This document shows, piece by piece, positions 10,714 to 22,254 of a DNA stretch of 64,000 nt (its first letter is position 1; each line of letters starts with the position of its first letter). Location: assembly GCA_009739505.2 (NCBI GenBank), contig CM019171.2, forward strand, positions 7,611,125 to 7,675,124, read 5' to 3'. The translations under genes were made by a program, and so were the position numbers. Under the pieces are notes generated by a model. The model saw only the letters and a list, made by a program, of their open reading frames with translations. It was not told where the DNA came from and did not search any database. The stretch comes from Apolygus lucorum (Eukaryota; Arthropoda; Insecta; Hemiptera; Miridae).

Positions 10714-11424
10714 TTTTGGTTTATTATTTTCAATAATAAGCCTTTGGAATCGAGCAAAAAAAAAATTAACTCACCCTCAAAATTTGATGTTTCACGTTTC
10801 AAGGTACGTAGAATACGAAAATCGAATAAAAAAATTTCCGTCCGTCCGACGTACGCCGTCCACGGCACTTTTCTTAGCAACACTGGACCGATTTCGTTCA
10901 AATTTGGTATATGGGCTCCATTTGGGGTCTAGTTGTGCCGCGAAGCTTTTGGTTGATGTAGGTCACTTCTAAGGGGTGAAAATTAAGGGTTGAAATTTTC
11001 AAGAGTGCCCTAGCTCGAAAACTCTCGAAATAAAGGTATCGTTTTTTCACCAATTTTAAATAGTATTGAATTTTTAAAAAATTTTGAGACCACCCGGAGC
11101 TCTGTAGGACAAACCGTTCGGTCCCTACGAGTACTTGAAGGTTTTCCTTCGATGAAACAGAATCATGAGTGTGAATCGCAAAAGAGGTCTAATCTCCATT
11201 CAAATTTTATCGGACTAAAATGCGATCGCTGTTCATTTCTTCGATTTGTATACAGTTTTGCCTTCTGCGTAACCAGTAATCAAATTTCCATATGAAGCTT
11301 TCTATTTTTCCAATCGAGTGTGAAGCGTTTAGTTCTTTCTGATAAACTTGATTGTGAAGGTGTGAAGCCAGTATGGTGTGGTAGGTAGTACCTAGCTGGT
11401 AGGTAAAAAAAAATTGGTAGGTTT
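10714..11424 (+). mobile_element. Family B element without the 35-codon module
   Basis: Left end TTTTGGTTTATTATTTTCAA. It shows B-type variants: AATAATAAGCC, GAATCGAGC, TTCTTAGCAACACTGGACCG, GTGCCGCGAAGC, and TCGATGAAACAGAATCATGAGTG, followed by the GTGTGGTAGGTAGTACC tail. It ends at TTGGTAGGT without the usual right terminus and joins an inverted B copy directly. Confidence 0.8.
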
Positions 11425-11876
11425 GATTCTGTTTTACCGAAGGAAAACCTTAAAGTACTCGTAGGGACCGAACGGTTTGTCCTACAGAGCTCCGGGTGGT
11501 CTCAAAAATTTTTAAAAATTCAATACTATTTAAAATTGGTGAAAAAACGATACCTTCATTTCGAGAGTTTTCGAGCTAGGGCACTCTTGAAAATTTCAAC
11601 CCTTAATTTTCACCCCTTAGAAGTGACCTACATCAACCAAAAGCTTCGCGGCACAACTAGACCCCAAATGGAGCCCATATACCAAATTTGAACGAAATCG
11701 GTCCAGTGTTGCTAAGAAAAGTGCCGCGTACGGCGGACGGACGGAAATTTTTTTATTCGATTTTCGTATTCTACGTACTTTGAAACGTAAAACATCAAAT
11801 TTTGAGGGGGGGGGGGTTAAACATTTTTTTTCTTGCTCGATTCCAAAGGCTTATTATTGAAAATAATGAACCAAAA
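11425..11876 (-). mobile_element. Family B element, truncated, inverted relative to the preceding copy
   Basis: Inverse of about the first 450 bp of the adjacent B copy, ending ATAATGAACCAAAA. It contains CGTACGGCGGACGGACGG and a run of nine or more G at about 11805. With 10714-11160 it makes an inverted repeat separated by about 265 bp. Confidence 0.8.
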
Positions 11877-11950
11877 AAGTCATGAGACAAAAAAAGTCAC
11901 AAATTAGTTGTACAATCGAACCATGGCCGGTTGTACAACCTTAACCGTTA

Positions 11951-12708
11951 CACCCTGTATAGATGATCCGATGCATAGTAGTTAGTCTCAAAACACCAAT
12001 CTCTAAGTACCTCATAGGGGACCATCTACTCGCTAATCTGGACAATCCTAGAAAATTTCATCAAATTCGGATGAAAAATGTAAATGTTATGGCTGTTACA
12101 AGGATTTTACGTATGCGCATGCGCAGAGGCTTCTGTAAATTTTAGGGCCTTGATTCTCATTGGGGACCATTTACAACCTAATCCGCATAATCCCTGAAAA
12201 TTTCATCGAAATCGGGTAGAAAATGTGGAAGTTATGGCCGTTACAAGGAAATTCACGTTTGCGCATGCGCAGTAGCTACTATCAATCCGAAGGTAGTGAT
12301 TTTCATAGGGGACCATTCAAATACTAATCTGTAACATCCCTGAAAATTTCATTGAAATCGGATGGAAAATGTAGAAGTTATGACCGTTACAAGGAATTCA
12401 CGTTTGCGCATGCGCAGTCGCTTCTATCAGTCCGAGGATGATGATTTTCATAGGGGACCGTCTAAACACCAACCCGCCCAATCCCTGAAGATTTCATAGA
12501 AATCGGACAATAACTTCGTATAGTTATGCGCGTTACAAGGAATTCATGACAGACTCACACACAGACAGACAGACACGGAACCAAAATTGTTCAGAAAGGT
12601 CTAAAACGCAAAACGCGAGTGAAAATTTTGATTTTGGAGAACTTTTTTTTTCGTCCTTGAAAAATGAAAACAAAGCTTCCGCTACCTTAGTCGACTCGGA
12701 AGCAAAAA
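11951..12708 (+). mobile_element. Family D element with internal monomer repeats
   Basis: Begins TATAGATGATCCGATGCATAG. It holds four diverged monomers of about 120-130 bp, each with GGGGACCATC, ATCCCTGAAAATTTCAT, AAATCGGATG, GTTATGGC[C/T]GTTACAAGG and GCGCATGCGCAG. Then come CATGACAGACTCACACACAG, ACGGAACCAAAATTGTTCAG and AAACGCGAGTGAAAATTTTG, and the terminal hairpin GCTTCC/GCTACC...CGGAAGC followed by AAAAAA. There is no coding capacity. It serves as the reference copy for family D here. Confidence 0.8.
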
Positions 12709-12739
12709 ATTGGAAAAACAAGGGGTTAGAATAACATTG

Positions 12740-13629
12740 CTAAATGACATTTTGTTACTTAAATTAGTTGTAGGATCGACTTCTCAAGTTTTCCGGTCCT
12801 CAAAATGAGACACTTCGTACGATCATGTTTCTTATCTGGGATTTCGACTAATAAATTGTACAAGTCCACGTTATTGTATTTGAAGGAGCTTCGCAGCCGG
12901 CGTTTTCTCCTCGTGGCAGACGACAGACTTCGATGGAAGGGAGGACGATGCTACCGGAATTTCGCAATTTGTCAACTCAATTCTAATTGACAAGCTTGGC
13001 AGAGGAGGGATGAAAAACACTGCCCGATTAATGAAGAGACTGTAAAACCCTCCAATTAATGACTCGTCATTTAACCGGGAAGGAAGAAAAGTCATTAGTG
13101 ATTTGGAAGGCTCTGGAAGGGATGTGGGCCTCCCGAGTGACCGGTTGAAGAAAACGTGAGGAATTCCGCGATGCGATATTTCATCGATTGCGATTGTCAA
13201 TCGCTTCGTTAACAGTCACCACGTTCCCGGTCGATACGTCTTTTGATGGCGTAGTGTGGGAGATACGGGTTTCCCTAATCTAACCGTGGGATCTCGGACT
13301 GCCAATGAACCCGAAGGTCGGATGCCGACTCGAAACTCGCACTCAATTGATTATTTCGGTGGATCGTTTTCTGAAATACCTACCAGCTTATGTGAATCAA
13401 TAAAAGCGTCAGTGTTTTGCATTCTGTGATGAAGCGAAATAGCATAATTTCGTTCGGAACCTTGTGCAAATAAACCTTCTCTGAATACTGTTTTTGTTCC
13501 ATCGTGAGAAATTCGCGTTTTTTTTCGTTTTAATTTCACTTTTTTTGTTAACCGTATCTTCATATACAGTCCAAGTTTTTGATTTCTATATTTATTTACT
13601 TTTTAAATACTTACAGACCGTCTGTCTCG
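12740..13629. other. No gene recognised; unique-looking island
   Basis: From about 12880 to 13340 the sequence has higher GC than its surroundings, no match to window repeats, and homeodomain-type words (CCAATTAATGACTCG, CATTTAACCGG, TCATTAGTG, CAATTGATT). A 109-codon minus-strand frame spans part of it but shows no recognisable domain. A conserved intronic enhancer is one possibility. Confidence 0.35.
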
Positions 13630-14150
13630 TTTTGTTTATTGGATCGAGCAAGAAAAAAATTTTAACCCCCTCAAAACTTGATGTTTTACGTTTCAAGGTA
13701 CGTAGAATCCGAAAATCGAATAAAACATTTTCCGCCCATCCGCCGTACGCGGCACTTTTCTTCGCAAACCTGTAAAGATTTTGATGAAATTTGGTATGTA
13801 GGCTCCATTTGAGGTCTAGTTGTGCCCCGAAGCTTTTGGTGGATGTCATCCACTTCTAAGGGGTGAAAATTAAGGGTTGAAATGTTCAAGAGTGCCCTAC
13901 CTCGAAAACTCTCGAAATAAAGTATTGGTTTTTCGCCAATTTGAATTAGTACTAAAGTTTTAGAGACTACCCGGAGCTCTGTTGGACAATCATTCACTCC
14001 CTATGATTTTTGAAAATTTCAACTCTTTTATTTCCATTTGGTATCCAAAATGAATAAATAGTCGCAATGGCAAAGCTGTGATCTGTGCAGATGAATACTC
14101 TATACAGGAAAATAATAAACCTTTGTGAAATAATTTTTTGCAGCGTTTTA
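13630..14150 (+). mobile_element. Family A/B element, internally shortened
   Basis: Begins GTTTTGTTTATTGGATCGAG, so the terminal hairpin is lost. It carries B-like and A-like landmarks (TTGATGTTTTACG, CGCCGTACGCGGC, GATGAAATTTGGTATGTAGG, GTGCCCCGAAGC) and ends AATTTTTTGCAGCGTTTTA. The stretch after it (14155-14500) resembles the stretch after the A copy at 43727-44154. Confidence 0.75.
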
Positions 14151-14154
14151 CTTA

Positions 14155-14500
14155 AGGAAAGGGATATGGATGCTCATTAAGTACTAACTATACCTAGTTT
14201 TCAAATTCAATACTCAAATAATTTTAGTGGTATATTAAGTAGTATATTAAGTAGTGGTAATTTTAGTGGTATAATACCCACAATAATTGTGGGCTGTGGA
14301 TTGGAAGTCTGATTGCACAATTACTATCGTATTATTATCACTTCTATATTACTATTTTGACAAAATCCATGATTGAAGACGTGAGTGGTTTCATTTAATC
14401 CTTTCAGAATATGAATAAATGAAGAGAAATCCAGTTTTGAGAGAATGTGTGAAATTTACTCAACGGTACCTTTAAGCGTTGGGGGAAACGCGATATCTTT
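14155..14500. repeat. Segment paralogous to 44185-44490
   Basis: Shares AAAGGGATAT(G/T)GATGCTCATTAA, GTGG(G)TTGTGGATTGGAAGTCTGAT, ATAATTACT, CACTTCTATATTA, CCATGAT(T/G)GAAGACGTG and GTGTGAAATTTACTCAACGG with 44185-44490, in the same order and orientation. Both lie immediately right of an A-family element. Either this is a separate repeat or the two A copies and their flank were duplicated together. Confidence 0.6.
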
Positions 14501-14826
14501 CTAGGGTTAAGGGTCGGACTTATCATGAATCAGAATCGCGAGTGTGAATCACCGAAGAGTTGTATTCAGTTTTGCTTTCTTAGCAACAGTAATCAAATTT
14601 CCATAATGAAGGAACCACAGCTCTCTATTTTTCGAATCGAGTGTGAAGCGTTTATTTCTTCCAAATCAACTAGATTGTGAAGGTGTGAAGGTAATAATGC
14701 AGTGGATACATACGGTTGGTAGGTAAAAAAAGAAGACAAAAAATTGACAATGGCAAAGCTCGATCTTTGCAGAAGAGTGATCTATACAGAAAAATAATAA
14801 ACCTTTGAGAAATAATTTGCAGCGTA
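14500..14826 (+). mobile_element. Family B right-half fragment
   Basis: Contains TCAGAATCGCGAGTGTGAATC, CAGTTTTGCTTTCTTAGC, TCGAGTGTGAAGCG, GATTGTGAAGGTGTGAAG and ends ACCTTTGAGAAATAATTTGCAGCG. The left half and terminal hairpin are missing. Confidence 0.65.
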
Positions 14827-14877
14827 ACTAGCTGAAAATCCTACTTAAAAACAGGCAAAAACAAATCGTAGATATGT

Positions 14878-14945
14878 GAAAAAAATTTTGATGTCAGGGC
14901 CTGGAATCGAACCCGGGTTTTCCAGAAGACCGGCGACGTACTCGT
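14878..14945 (-). repeat. tRNA-like fragment (T-arm/B-box sequence)
   Basis: On the minus strand, CCCGGGTTCGATTCC matches an RNA polymerase III B box (GGTTCGANTCC) inside a T-arm-like stem. No A box or full cloverleaf is visible, so this is a tRNA pseudogene or SINE piece rather than a tRNA gene. Confidence 0.4.
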
Positions 14946-15399
14946 ACGGTTGGAATTTTATTTATTACGGTAACAACCTTTCAGTATGTCTCAATTATGT
15001 TCATTTTAACCAGTTTCTTACATCGAAATCTGTACATTTCATTATTAATCCAGTTTCACTAAATTATCAAATAAAATACTATCAATAATGCTGTAATACC
15101 CCTTCGTCAGACAATCAGTCATAATTTATCAAAGGCTAATTGAACTGATTGGTCCAAGAACTGGTTGGTTTGATTGCTCCTGTTTTATTGATATGTATTC
15201 GAATTCTAGTACCTTTTCAATGTACTGTATTGCGCTTGTCTGTGTATGTCTGTCTGTTCCCTTTTTCTACTCGAAACGTTGTACCGAATTTGAATTGGCT
15301 TGCTCCATTGAATTCAGCAAGTATCGGAAATAGTTTTCGTTGATTACAAAACCAACGATCCCTCAGTATTTATGGAGCTCTCCAGAACCACCAACCCAC

Positions 15400-15665
15400 C
15401 AGTCAATCAATGATTCACAAGACTATGTGTAGACTATATAATGTACGCAGGGAAATTGGAATGATACGCCTTGAGCTCAAATATCAACCTTCCTTCCAAA
15501 CAAAAATCGGAAGCCTACAGCTTATTTTATATAATTTTTTTTTTAAATGGACTCAGCCAATATTTTGATATTTATCTTGTTATTTTTCTAAGTGTAAGAT
15601 CTACTCCTTGTAAAGGGCTAAGCTCTAGAAACAAATACTAAAATGATTTGATTTGATTTGAACAA
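15400..15665 (+). pseudogene. LINE 3' end (C-terminal coding tail, 3'UTR and GATTT tail)
   Basis: A frame near 15405 reads MIHKTMCRLYNVRREIGMIR and continues with a short hydrophobic segment. It resembles the C-terminus after the reverse transcriptase in CR1/Jockey-like LINEs (a LYNxLPxxI-type motif). It is followed by an AT-rich 3'UTR with TGTAAGATCTACTCCTTGTA and ends in three GATTT repeats (TGATTTGATTTGATTTG, near 15645), a tail type common in such LINEs. Clade assignment is uncertain. Confidence 0.45.
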
Positions 15666-15754
15666 AAAAATGTAAACTTTTATTAGGTACTCTTTTTATC
15701 AGTAAATTAAAACATAAATAATAATAATAATAAATTCAAATTGTCTGCAATAGT

Positions 15755-16060
15755 GAAGCTTTGGAATCGAACAAGAAAATTTTTTTTAACCCTCTCTCAA
15801 AATTTGATGGTTTACGTTTCAAGGTACCTACGTAGGATCCAAAAATCGAATACAAAATTTTCGAAAACTCAAACGTCGGACCTACGATAAATCAGAAACA
15901 CGAGTATGAATCGCAAGAGGTCTAATATCCGTTCAAATTTTAGCTGACCGAAATGCGATCTTGTTCGTTTCTTCGAGCTTTGCGTCGAACGGCGAGCTTC
16001 GTACGTAATCAGTTTTGCGTCCTTAGCAACCAGTAATCGAATTTCCTAATAATTGGGGCA
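15755..16060 (+). mobile_element. Family A copy with internal deletion
   Basis: Keeps GCTTTGGAATCGAACAAG, CTCAAAATTTGATGGTTTACG and CAAAAATCGAATACAAAATTT, then jumps to TACGATAAATCAGAAACACG, CTGACCGAAATGCGATC and CTTAGCAACCAGTAATC. About 300 bp of the normal interior is absent. Confidence 0.7.
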
Positions 16061-17051
16061 ACCTCAAATCCCTGTTTCTTCAATTTGCATTTTTTTTGTA
16101 AATTTTTTTGTGTTTTTTTCTAAATTTTTCTGTATATTTTGTAAATTTTTGTGTGTTTGTTGTGTATCGTACTGCAATGTAGTAAAGCAGTTTCAAATAT
16201 CACTTTCACTTTAAACAGAATCTGTTTAGCTCATCTGTTTAGCTCATCTGATGAGCTTGAATGACGGTTATGACTTGAATGAAGGGAGTGGAAGCTGAAT
16301 GAATGCACGCAGAACTCGAAGAATCCCGGTGGACATCCCTTGCTCCGTGAGTATCCCAATTATTCCGGTAATAATAGGCTTGACAATACCTAGCCATAAC
16401 ACCGGCATTTGCAGGCTCCTTCGGGAATCCAATTAGCCACGAAATCTCACGGAGAGGGACAAGTCATTCAGGGGACTCTATTCATGAGCTGATGAGGTGT
16501 GAATGTGAATTGGAAGATTCTTTTTCGAAATTGCATCCACTTTTACACACAACGGAAGAGGATGTGTCTTGTTTATGTTTACAAGATAAAGAAGCGTCAA
16601 ATATGCCAATTCACACGTTCAAGATTGAAAATGGGCTCACGTGAAGGTACTAAAACTCACCGAAATATTTATTGCTCACACGTCTGATCGGACTTCCTTC
16701 TGATCACTTCCAGTGCCATAATTGCCCATCATTTCAAAGGCCCTGTGATAAACTAGAGGAAAGTTTGTTTAGATGGCTTATCGTGCTTAGCTGGTTACCC
16801 AGGAGGTTTCACATGTTGGGTTTCAGTTGATCATAAATTTTGGAATGCTATTCATGCATAATGCATGGATTACTACTAAACATCAATAATTATATTTTTC
16901 AACTCTTTCATTCTCCAAGAAATGTCAAATAATTTCAAAATCATAACATTATATCTATCGAGAGCAAAAAAATTTAAGGAACTCTTGGTTTCAAAAGATT
17001 ACGAAAATCGTCCTCTTTAACTACCGATCTATACGTAAGTTACCTACTTGT
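16061..17051. other. No gene recognised; unique-looking island at 16.26-16.69 kb
   Basis: T-rich at first. From about 16260 to 16690 GC rises and no window repeat matches (CATCCCTTGCTCCGTGAG, CAATTAGCCACGAAATCTC). No coding frame is convincing. Confidence 0.35.
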
Positions 17052-17055
17052 TTAA

Positions 17056-17552
17056 CCCATTTCCGGCCACTGATGCGTTTTCGCATCGTCATATTTATGA
17101 TTTTTTAAAATATAGAATACAGTGGAAAATCTTTGCAAAAGAATTTTTTCTCGTTCATGCTGTATTCAAACTTTACAGAAAAAATTTTCTTTGACGTTCA
17201 GGAGCTCAATGCAATTTTGGAAATTTTTTGAAAAGGAGGCCTTTGGCCAAAGGTATGATTATGGAGGCTCAAATTCGATTCTGGGTGAGTGAGCATTCTG
17301 GGCCACGAGTTGGAACAGATTCCGGACCATAAACCAATTACCAAAAACAATGAACTGGATAAGTCATAGGTACCGATTTGGTAATCAGAGGCCTCTCACA
17401 TCTCATTAAAAAGTAAAATTAATAAAATATCGAGTATTTTTGCTCTCAATTGGTGAGCAAAAAATTATGCTTTATTTCGGCTAGAAGTCTGTAAAACAGT
17501 TCATCCTCCTCTCCTAATTATTCAGTTATTTCTACCCTTGGCTTGAAATGGG
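17056..17552. mobile_element. piggyBac-type non-autonomous element, TTAA TSD (copy 1)
   Basis: Flanked by TTAA at 17052-17055 and 17553-17556. The ends are CCCATTTC...GAAATGGG, which is the TTAA-CCC...GGG-TTAA layout of piggyBac elements. Next to the left end is a short hairpin, GATGCGTTTTCGCATC. The interior is non-coding, with GAGCATTCTGGGCCACG, TTTTTGCTCTCAATTGGTG and TTCGGC blocks shared with copy 2 at 36541-37183. Confidence 0.8.
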
Positions 17553-17671
17553 TTAAAATATCACAGAAATTCAACTTACCAAAATAGTTATTCACAAATG
17601 AACTATTATCACATTTTTTACTTGATTATTACAAATTTTCCACGATTTAAAACAACAGAGAGCAGGAGTTA

Positions 17672-17915
17672 ACAACGCTGCAAATTACTACAGGACGATT
17701 AATTATTATTATGATTACCCATCTGCATAGAATACCTACTTGCAATAAAATTGTTATTCTTAATAAATCAAAATAAATAATAATATCGTCATTGGATCAT
17801 TGGTTGCGGAGGATGCACAACTGAGTACAAAACAAAACTCATTTCAATGAAACAATTAATGCTCGCATTTATTCAACTGAAATTTGAACGGAGATTAGGC
17901 TTATTTCTGATAGTG
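17672..17915 (-). mobile_element. Family A degenerate right-end fragment
   Basis: Begins AACGCTGCAAATTACTACAG, followed by an ATTATTATTA stretch and ending with AAATTTGAACGGAGATTAGGC. Most landmarks between are lost. Confidence 0.5.
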
Positions 17916-18058
17916 AACAGTTTTTTGGAGCTCAGTTTTGGTTTTCTGATTTAAGTTTAAGTAAGTTCAACCCTTGAGTTCTTAAAGGGAGAGAACGGGG
18001 TTTCGACGCTCAACATGCATGATATCATCCTCTTAAGTAACAGTATCCACGTTCCATT

Positions 18059-18362
18059 AACTTAGCGCACAAAGGAGGTGTGTCCGGACAAAGCTCCAGT
18101 GTCCACAAGACGATTGAATTTTATAGCTACCTTATTGGAATGTGGAACCATAGAGCATTTCTCTTTTGGACAAAGCACCGAATGCCATTAATGATTTTAC
18201 GAGAGGAGACATTGAACTCTGTAAATTTTTCCGTTTTTGAGCCATTTTCAACGTTTTTGGCGCTACAATCATGTATTTTTAAGAACTGGTAAAGTCCGAT
18301 GATGTCACTGACCCATTTATCTCAAAAGTGACATTTTTACATAGCGCCTTTGTGCTTTAAGG
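18059..18362. mobile_element. Short TIR element (putative MITE)
   Basis: The left end CTTAGCGCACAAAGGAGG and the inverted right end CTTAAAGCACAAAGGCGC match with a few differences, giving ends of about 20 bp. The length is about 300 bp and it is non-coding. The target duplication is unclear (possibly TTA or TTAA). The 70-codon frame inside has no domain. Confidence 0.4.
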
Positions 18363-18609
18363 TATCGATTTATGTGTACAACCTCCTTCTACTTCCGAAC
18401 CAAATTCGATCAATTTTAAAGCTAGTACCTAGTTAAATATTAGGAAAAGCAATCTCAGTAAAGAACTACAACATTAGTTCCTTTACACCAATTTTTACGA
18501 GTCTAATGTAGCCCGATAAAGTTCAAATTCAGAGCTGGGTCTCAGATTATTGCTAATTGGTTTCATGGAACCACTGGACACCTAAACATTTAAAACTTCA
18601 CCAACAATT

Positions 18610-19590
18610 TCTTGTTGTCGTTTTTTTCTTTATTTATTGGCGTGGGTATACCTACTCCATTGTCGCCAAAACACAGTTTACAACTAAAAAATTATTAAAA
18701 ATAACCATAATTTGTTAATAAAAAAACCAATAACCCAAAAAAAATAATGAGGTAGGTAATTTTTACTGGAGAAAAATAAAAGAACGAAAAAATAAATAAA
18801 TAAATTACTAAAAAATTAATTCCCGGTCTTATGTTTCGTGGAGTCTCGTATACTAGATGGTTTTTCGATAGTTTGATGCAGGATTGTTTGATAATTTGGC
18901 AGGAACTAAATGAGTCTGTTAAGATTTACATTCAATTCATTAATTACCTTTATTCCCTTACTTATAGCTTATATTGCAGATATTCCTGAGATATTCGGAC
19001 TACCGGGTTCGTAAAAGTTTTTGGTTGAGGTAATGAGTACGTAAGGTGCCCTGGGTGTTGGAAAATATTTGAGTATAGATTCTTTATGTCTATAATAGCA
19101 TCCAATATGACCCTGGGAGCTCTACGGTAGCGTCCATGTAATGGTAGAGCCATGCATTCTTGGTATCTCTCGTGAAGTATGTGACATCTGTCTGCTACAC
19201 AGTTGATGATTCGTTTTCGTCCTAGCCATACTCTTCGAAGTTTTAGTGGGGATATCCCTGCTTCAGCTGACAGAGCATTGATTGGCGTAGATCGAGTTCA
19301 ACCCATGGCAATACGCATTCCATCATTTTGAACCGCTTCCAACGACGCAAGTTGTTTCTCAGGGGCTGCTCCGTACAGTGTGCATGCATAGTCCAGAATG
19401 GGTCTAGTATATACTTTATATACCTGAACTGCTAAATACGGGTGTAGTCCCCATCTCTTCCATGAAATGTGTCTTATGACGTTTAGTGACTTTACGCCTT
19501 TAAGTTTGGTTTCCTTTGTGTGACGTATGAAATTCAGACGGGAGTCTACCCATAGTCCAAGGAATTTATGTACCCGAGTTGGTATGACTT
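18610..19590 (-). pseudogene. LINE reverse transcriptase C-terminal fragment with 3'UTR
   Basis: On the minus strand from 19587 the frame reads RVHKFLGLWVDSRLNFIRHT, then VYKVYTRPILDYACTLYGAA, PEKQLASLEAVQNDGMRIAM, a TGA stop, then TRSTPINALSAEAGISPLKL. These are the end of the fingers/palm and the thumb of a Jockey/CR1-like reverse transcriptase (YIRPILDYGxxxYGxA). The open frame then continues to 18962. Sequence from 18960 to about 18610 is probably the 3'UTR. It ends AATAAATAAAGAAAAAA on this strand. The copy is 5'-truncated and carries an in-frame stop, so it is dead. Active enzymes do target-primed reverse transcription. Confidence 0.75.
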
Positions 19591-19650
19591 ATTATAGTTA
19601 TTGTGGTTATATGTGTAGATTTATATGTGTAGGTTATATGTGTTAATCTG

Positions 19651-19914
19651 ATTGTAATTATATGTGGAGAAGGAAGCAGTAAAAAACCCAGTTCTCATAT
19701 GTCATTCCATTTTATCAGGCGAGCGAGTGCTTTCAGGGCAAACTGTGGCCCTTTTCTCAAGCCTATATTTGGAAGTTGGGGTATGACTATGGTTTTTTAA
19801 ATATAGGCTTGAGAAAGAGGCCACAGTTTGCCCTGAAAGCGTTCGCCTGATAAAATGGAATGACAAATGAGAACTGGGTTTTTTACTGCTTCCTTCTCCA
19901 CATATAACTACAAT
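19651..19914. repeat. Long near-perfect hairpin (116-120-bp arms, 28-bp loop)
   Basis: Left arm 19651-19770 and right arm 19799-19914 are inverse copies with only a few mismatches. For example, TTTTATCAGGCGAGCGAGTG matches CGTTCGCCTGATAAAA read inverted. The loop is about 28 bp. Nothing in either arm is coding. It could be a foldback MITE or a source of hairpin small RNA. Confidence 0.85.
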
Positions 19915-20959
19915 ATGAATGCAGCAGGAGTACATAACAACAATTTCGTATTAGAGCTGCTGTTTGTAATACGAAAAACTATCAATGTTATTATTCATGT
20001 TATTCTGTGTGATGAAGCGGTAATTTGCACTCGAAGTTTTTTCTTTCCTGTAGACAAGTGTACTACCTTCAGAGGTAGTTCTTGGGAACGCTCATAGATC
20101 TACCAGACTATCTCCGTAATGTGTGCCATCATGTCAGCCTTTCCGGCCATTACCTTCTCATTCCATCATGGCGGACTCGCATGTCAGGAATAATAATAAT
20201 TGTATGCAATCTTATCTCTCCTAGAATCCCACTCGCGGTGGACGTTTCCATTTCACAAACGCCTCCATTGTCTTCGCTTCTTGTACCTAGGATTATTATT
20301 TTAATAAAGCGATTATTTCGCTGTTGAATCGTTCGGATATTTGCCGAGTGTTATCCTATAAATCATTTCACCGTGTGCACGCGGCGTATAACGTAAAACG
20401 GAGAAACAGATAAAAAAAACAATGCCCCCGAGTGCCTTTGCATCAAGCCAATGGGTTCGTTTTTCATGCTTTTAACGCTCGACATGCGCTGTAAGCGCAG
20501 ATTTCCATTGATAATACCTCTCGCACCCACGATTTATGAGATGGTGGGATAAAATAATTAAATTTATACGGACTGGTGATTTTCATTAGAAACCCTGTGT
20601 TCTTGCCACCACCCAAATAGTGGGACATAACTAGTATTGAAACATGAGAAATGTTCCTGTTTTGGAGGTGAATAACGAATTCGCGCTTCAACACTCGTGT
20701 CGAAGTGTGGAACATAGTTTTCCACAATTAATTTTATCTTTGTTAGGAACATCATTTCACAAGCTGTAGTTACGTTTTGCAAATAAGTGCTTAAAGCCTG
20801 ATAATTTTATGAATTGAGATCTGTTTATTGACTGATCAGCTGGATGAGCTGAATTTGCTCCTGTTTGCTCAAATTCCTTTAACGACGTTATTAGAAGTTG
20901 ATACCGAGATTTCACAGTTTGTCGTAATAAATAAAACGATTGCATACGAGTCTCAACAC
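19915..20959. other. No gene recognised
   Basis: No convincing coding frame. From about 20080 to 20480 the sequence is less AT-rich, with CCTTTCCGGCCATTACC and CACGCGGCGTATAACG, and matches no repeat in the window. Confidence 0.35.
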
Positions 20960-21950
20960 ATTAGGACATTTTATGTCTTTAAGTGGAGTCAGCCCCGAAA
21001 AACATTGTTTTTTCCAGACGCCTCTGTGTTGCTTAAATCTTAGTAGAAAATTAACAATTGTCACTAACGCGACAATTTAGATCTTGATGAACAAAATTCA
21101 ATTTTAAAAAAATCATAAAATTTATGATCATTTAGGTACTTTACTATAAGTACCTAAAGTTGGGCCCTTTCACCTGTATTCGAGCACTTTTCTCGGTAAG
21201 TAGGTACTCGTCCAAATTCAATTTTTTTAAAATTTGTTCATCTTACTAAGCTCTATTAACAGATGGGGCTTTTTTATTTTCAATAGTTTTATCTTTTTTC
21301 TCGAAAAATAAAAATCCGGGTTTTTGATAACATTTTTTAACTACAAACTCTCCAAATCAAAATTATCCAAAACGCCCTCGTCTATAGATGTATTAGTGAC
21401 GTACGAACAACACTAAAAAAACATAATCAAAATCGGTTGAATGGGTACCTCAGAAAGCGCACGTAAGCATCAAAAAATGTTGTTTCGAGAAAAACGCGTT
21501 TTTCTGAAAAAGAACAATTTTCGATCTTGGTGGTTCGCTACCCCCCGCGTTCTAACTTGGCTGTATAAGAAGAAAGAGAAAAGGAATGAGGTGAGGGGTT
21601 TTCAGTGTTACAGTTTATTTATTGCCGGTTTTTTGACTGTTTCCAAGTTAACTAGGTAGTAAAGTTTACAAGTTTTGGTTCACTAGTTTTGGTCTCTCTT
21701 GTGTACGGCGGTAGTGCAGCCATGAGATGGCCATCTTTGACCTAAATTATCTCAAGGTTCCGTATTTGGGACAATCAATTATTATATATCAAATTGCTCA
21801 AAATTAAATAAAGAATAATATGAAAACATTAGAAAAAATTAATTTTCTTTCGGGCTGACTCCCTTCAACCCAAGGGTGTATCTCAGTTTCTTCCTAAATT
21901 ACAGCGGTTTTGGCAGTAAAGAGCCAACGTTAAGACATAAAATGTTAAAA
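20960..21950. mobile_element. Putative inverted-repeat element (GGAGTCAGCCC ends)
   Basis: TTTTATGTCTTTAAGTGGAG followed by TCAGCCCCGAAAA at the left has an inverse match at the right (TTTCGGGCTGACTCCC and TTAAGACATAAAATG), with a small insertion between the two right blocks. The interior of about 850 bp is non-coding and includes a short palindrome at about 21131-21160. No target duplication was established. Confidence 0.35.
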
Positions 21951-22254
21951 AAGGCTTCATTTATGATTAAAAACAAATGTATTTTTGGGTTCAGCTCCAC
22001 TGAACATTCATCTTGATTTCACTTTGAAAAGATTCCATTATCATTGCTTTCCATTGTCAACCTTATCAAATTTCGGTAGGGTAATTTTGGATCGGGAAGA
22101 TGGAGCCATGAAGTGCCTGCAGTAATCTGAACTCCTAATGTAGATTTTTTTTTTAAACGCCGCTTCTGACACATAATTTTACTGTGTCAAGTTTTTTAAT
22201 TCCTCATGTTTAGTGCAGTGGTTGGATGATATATAGGGCGTAATTATATCCTAT

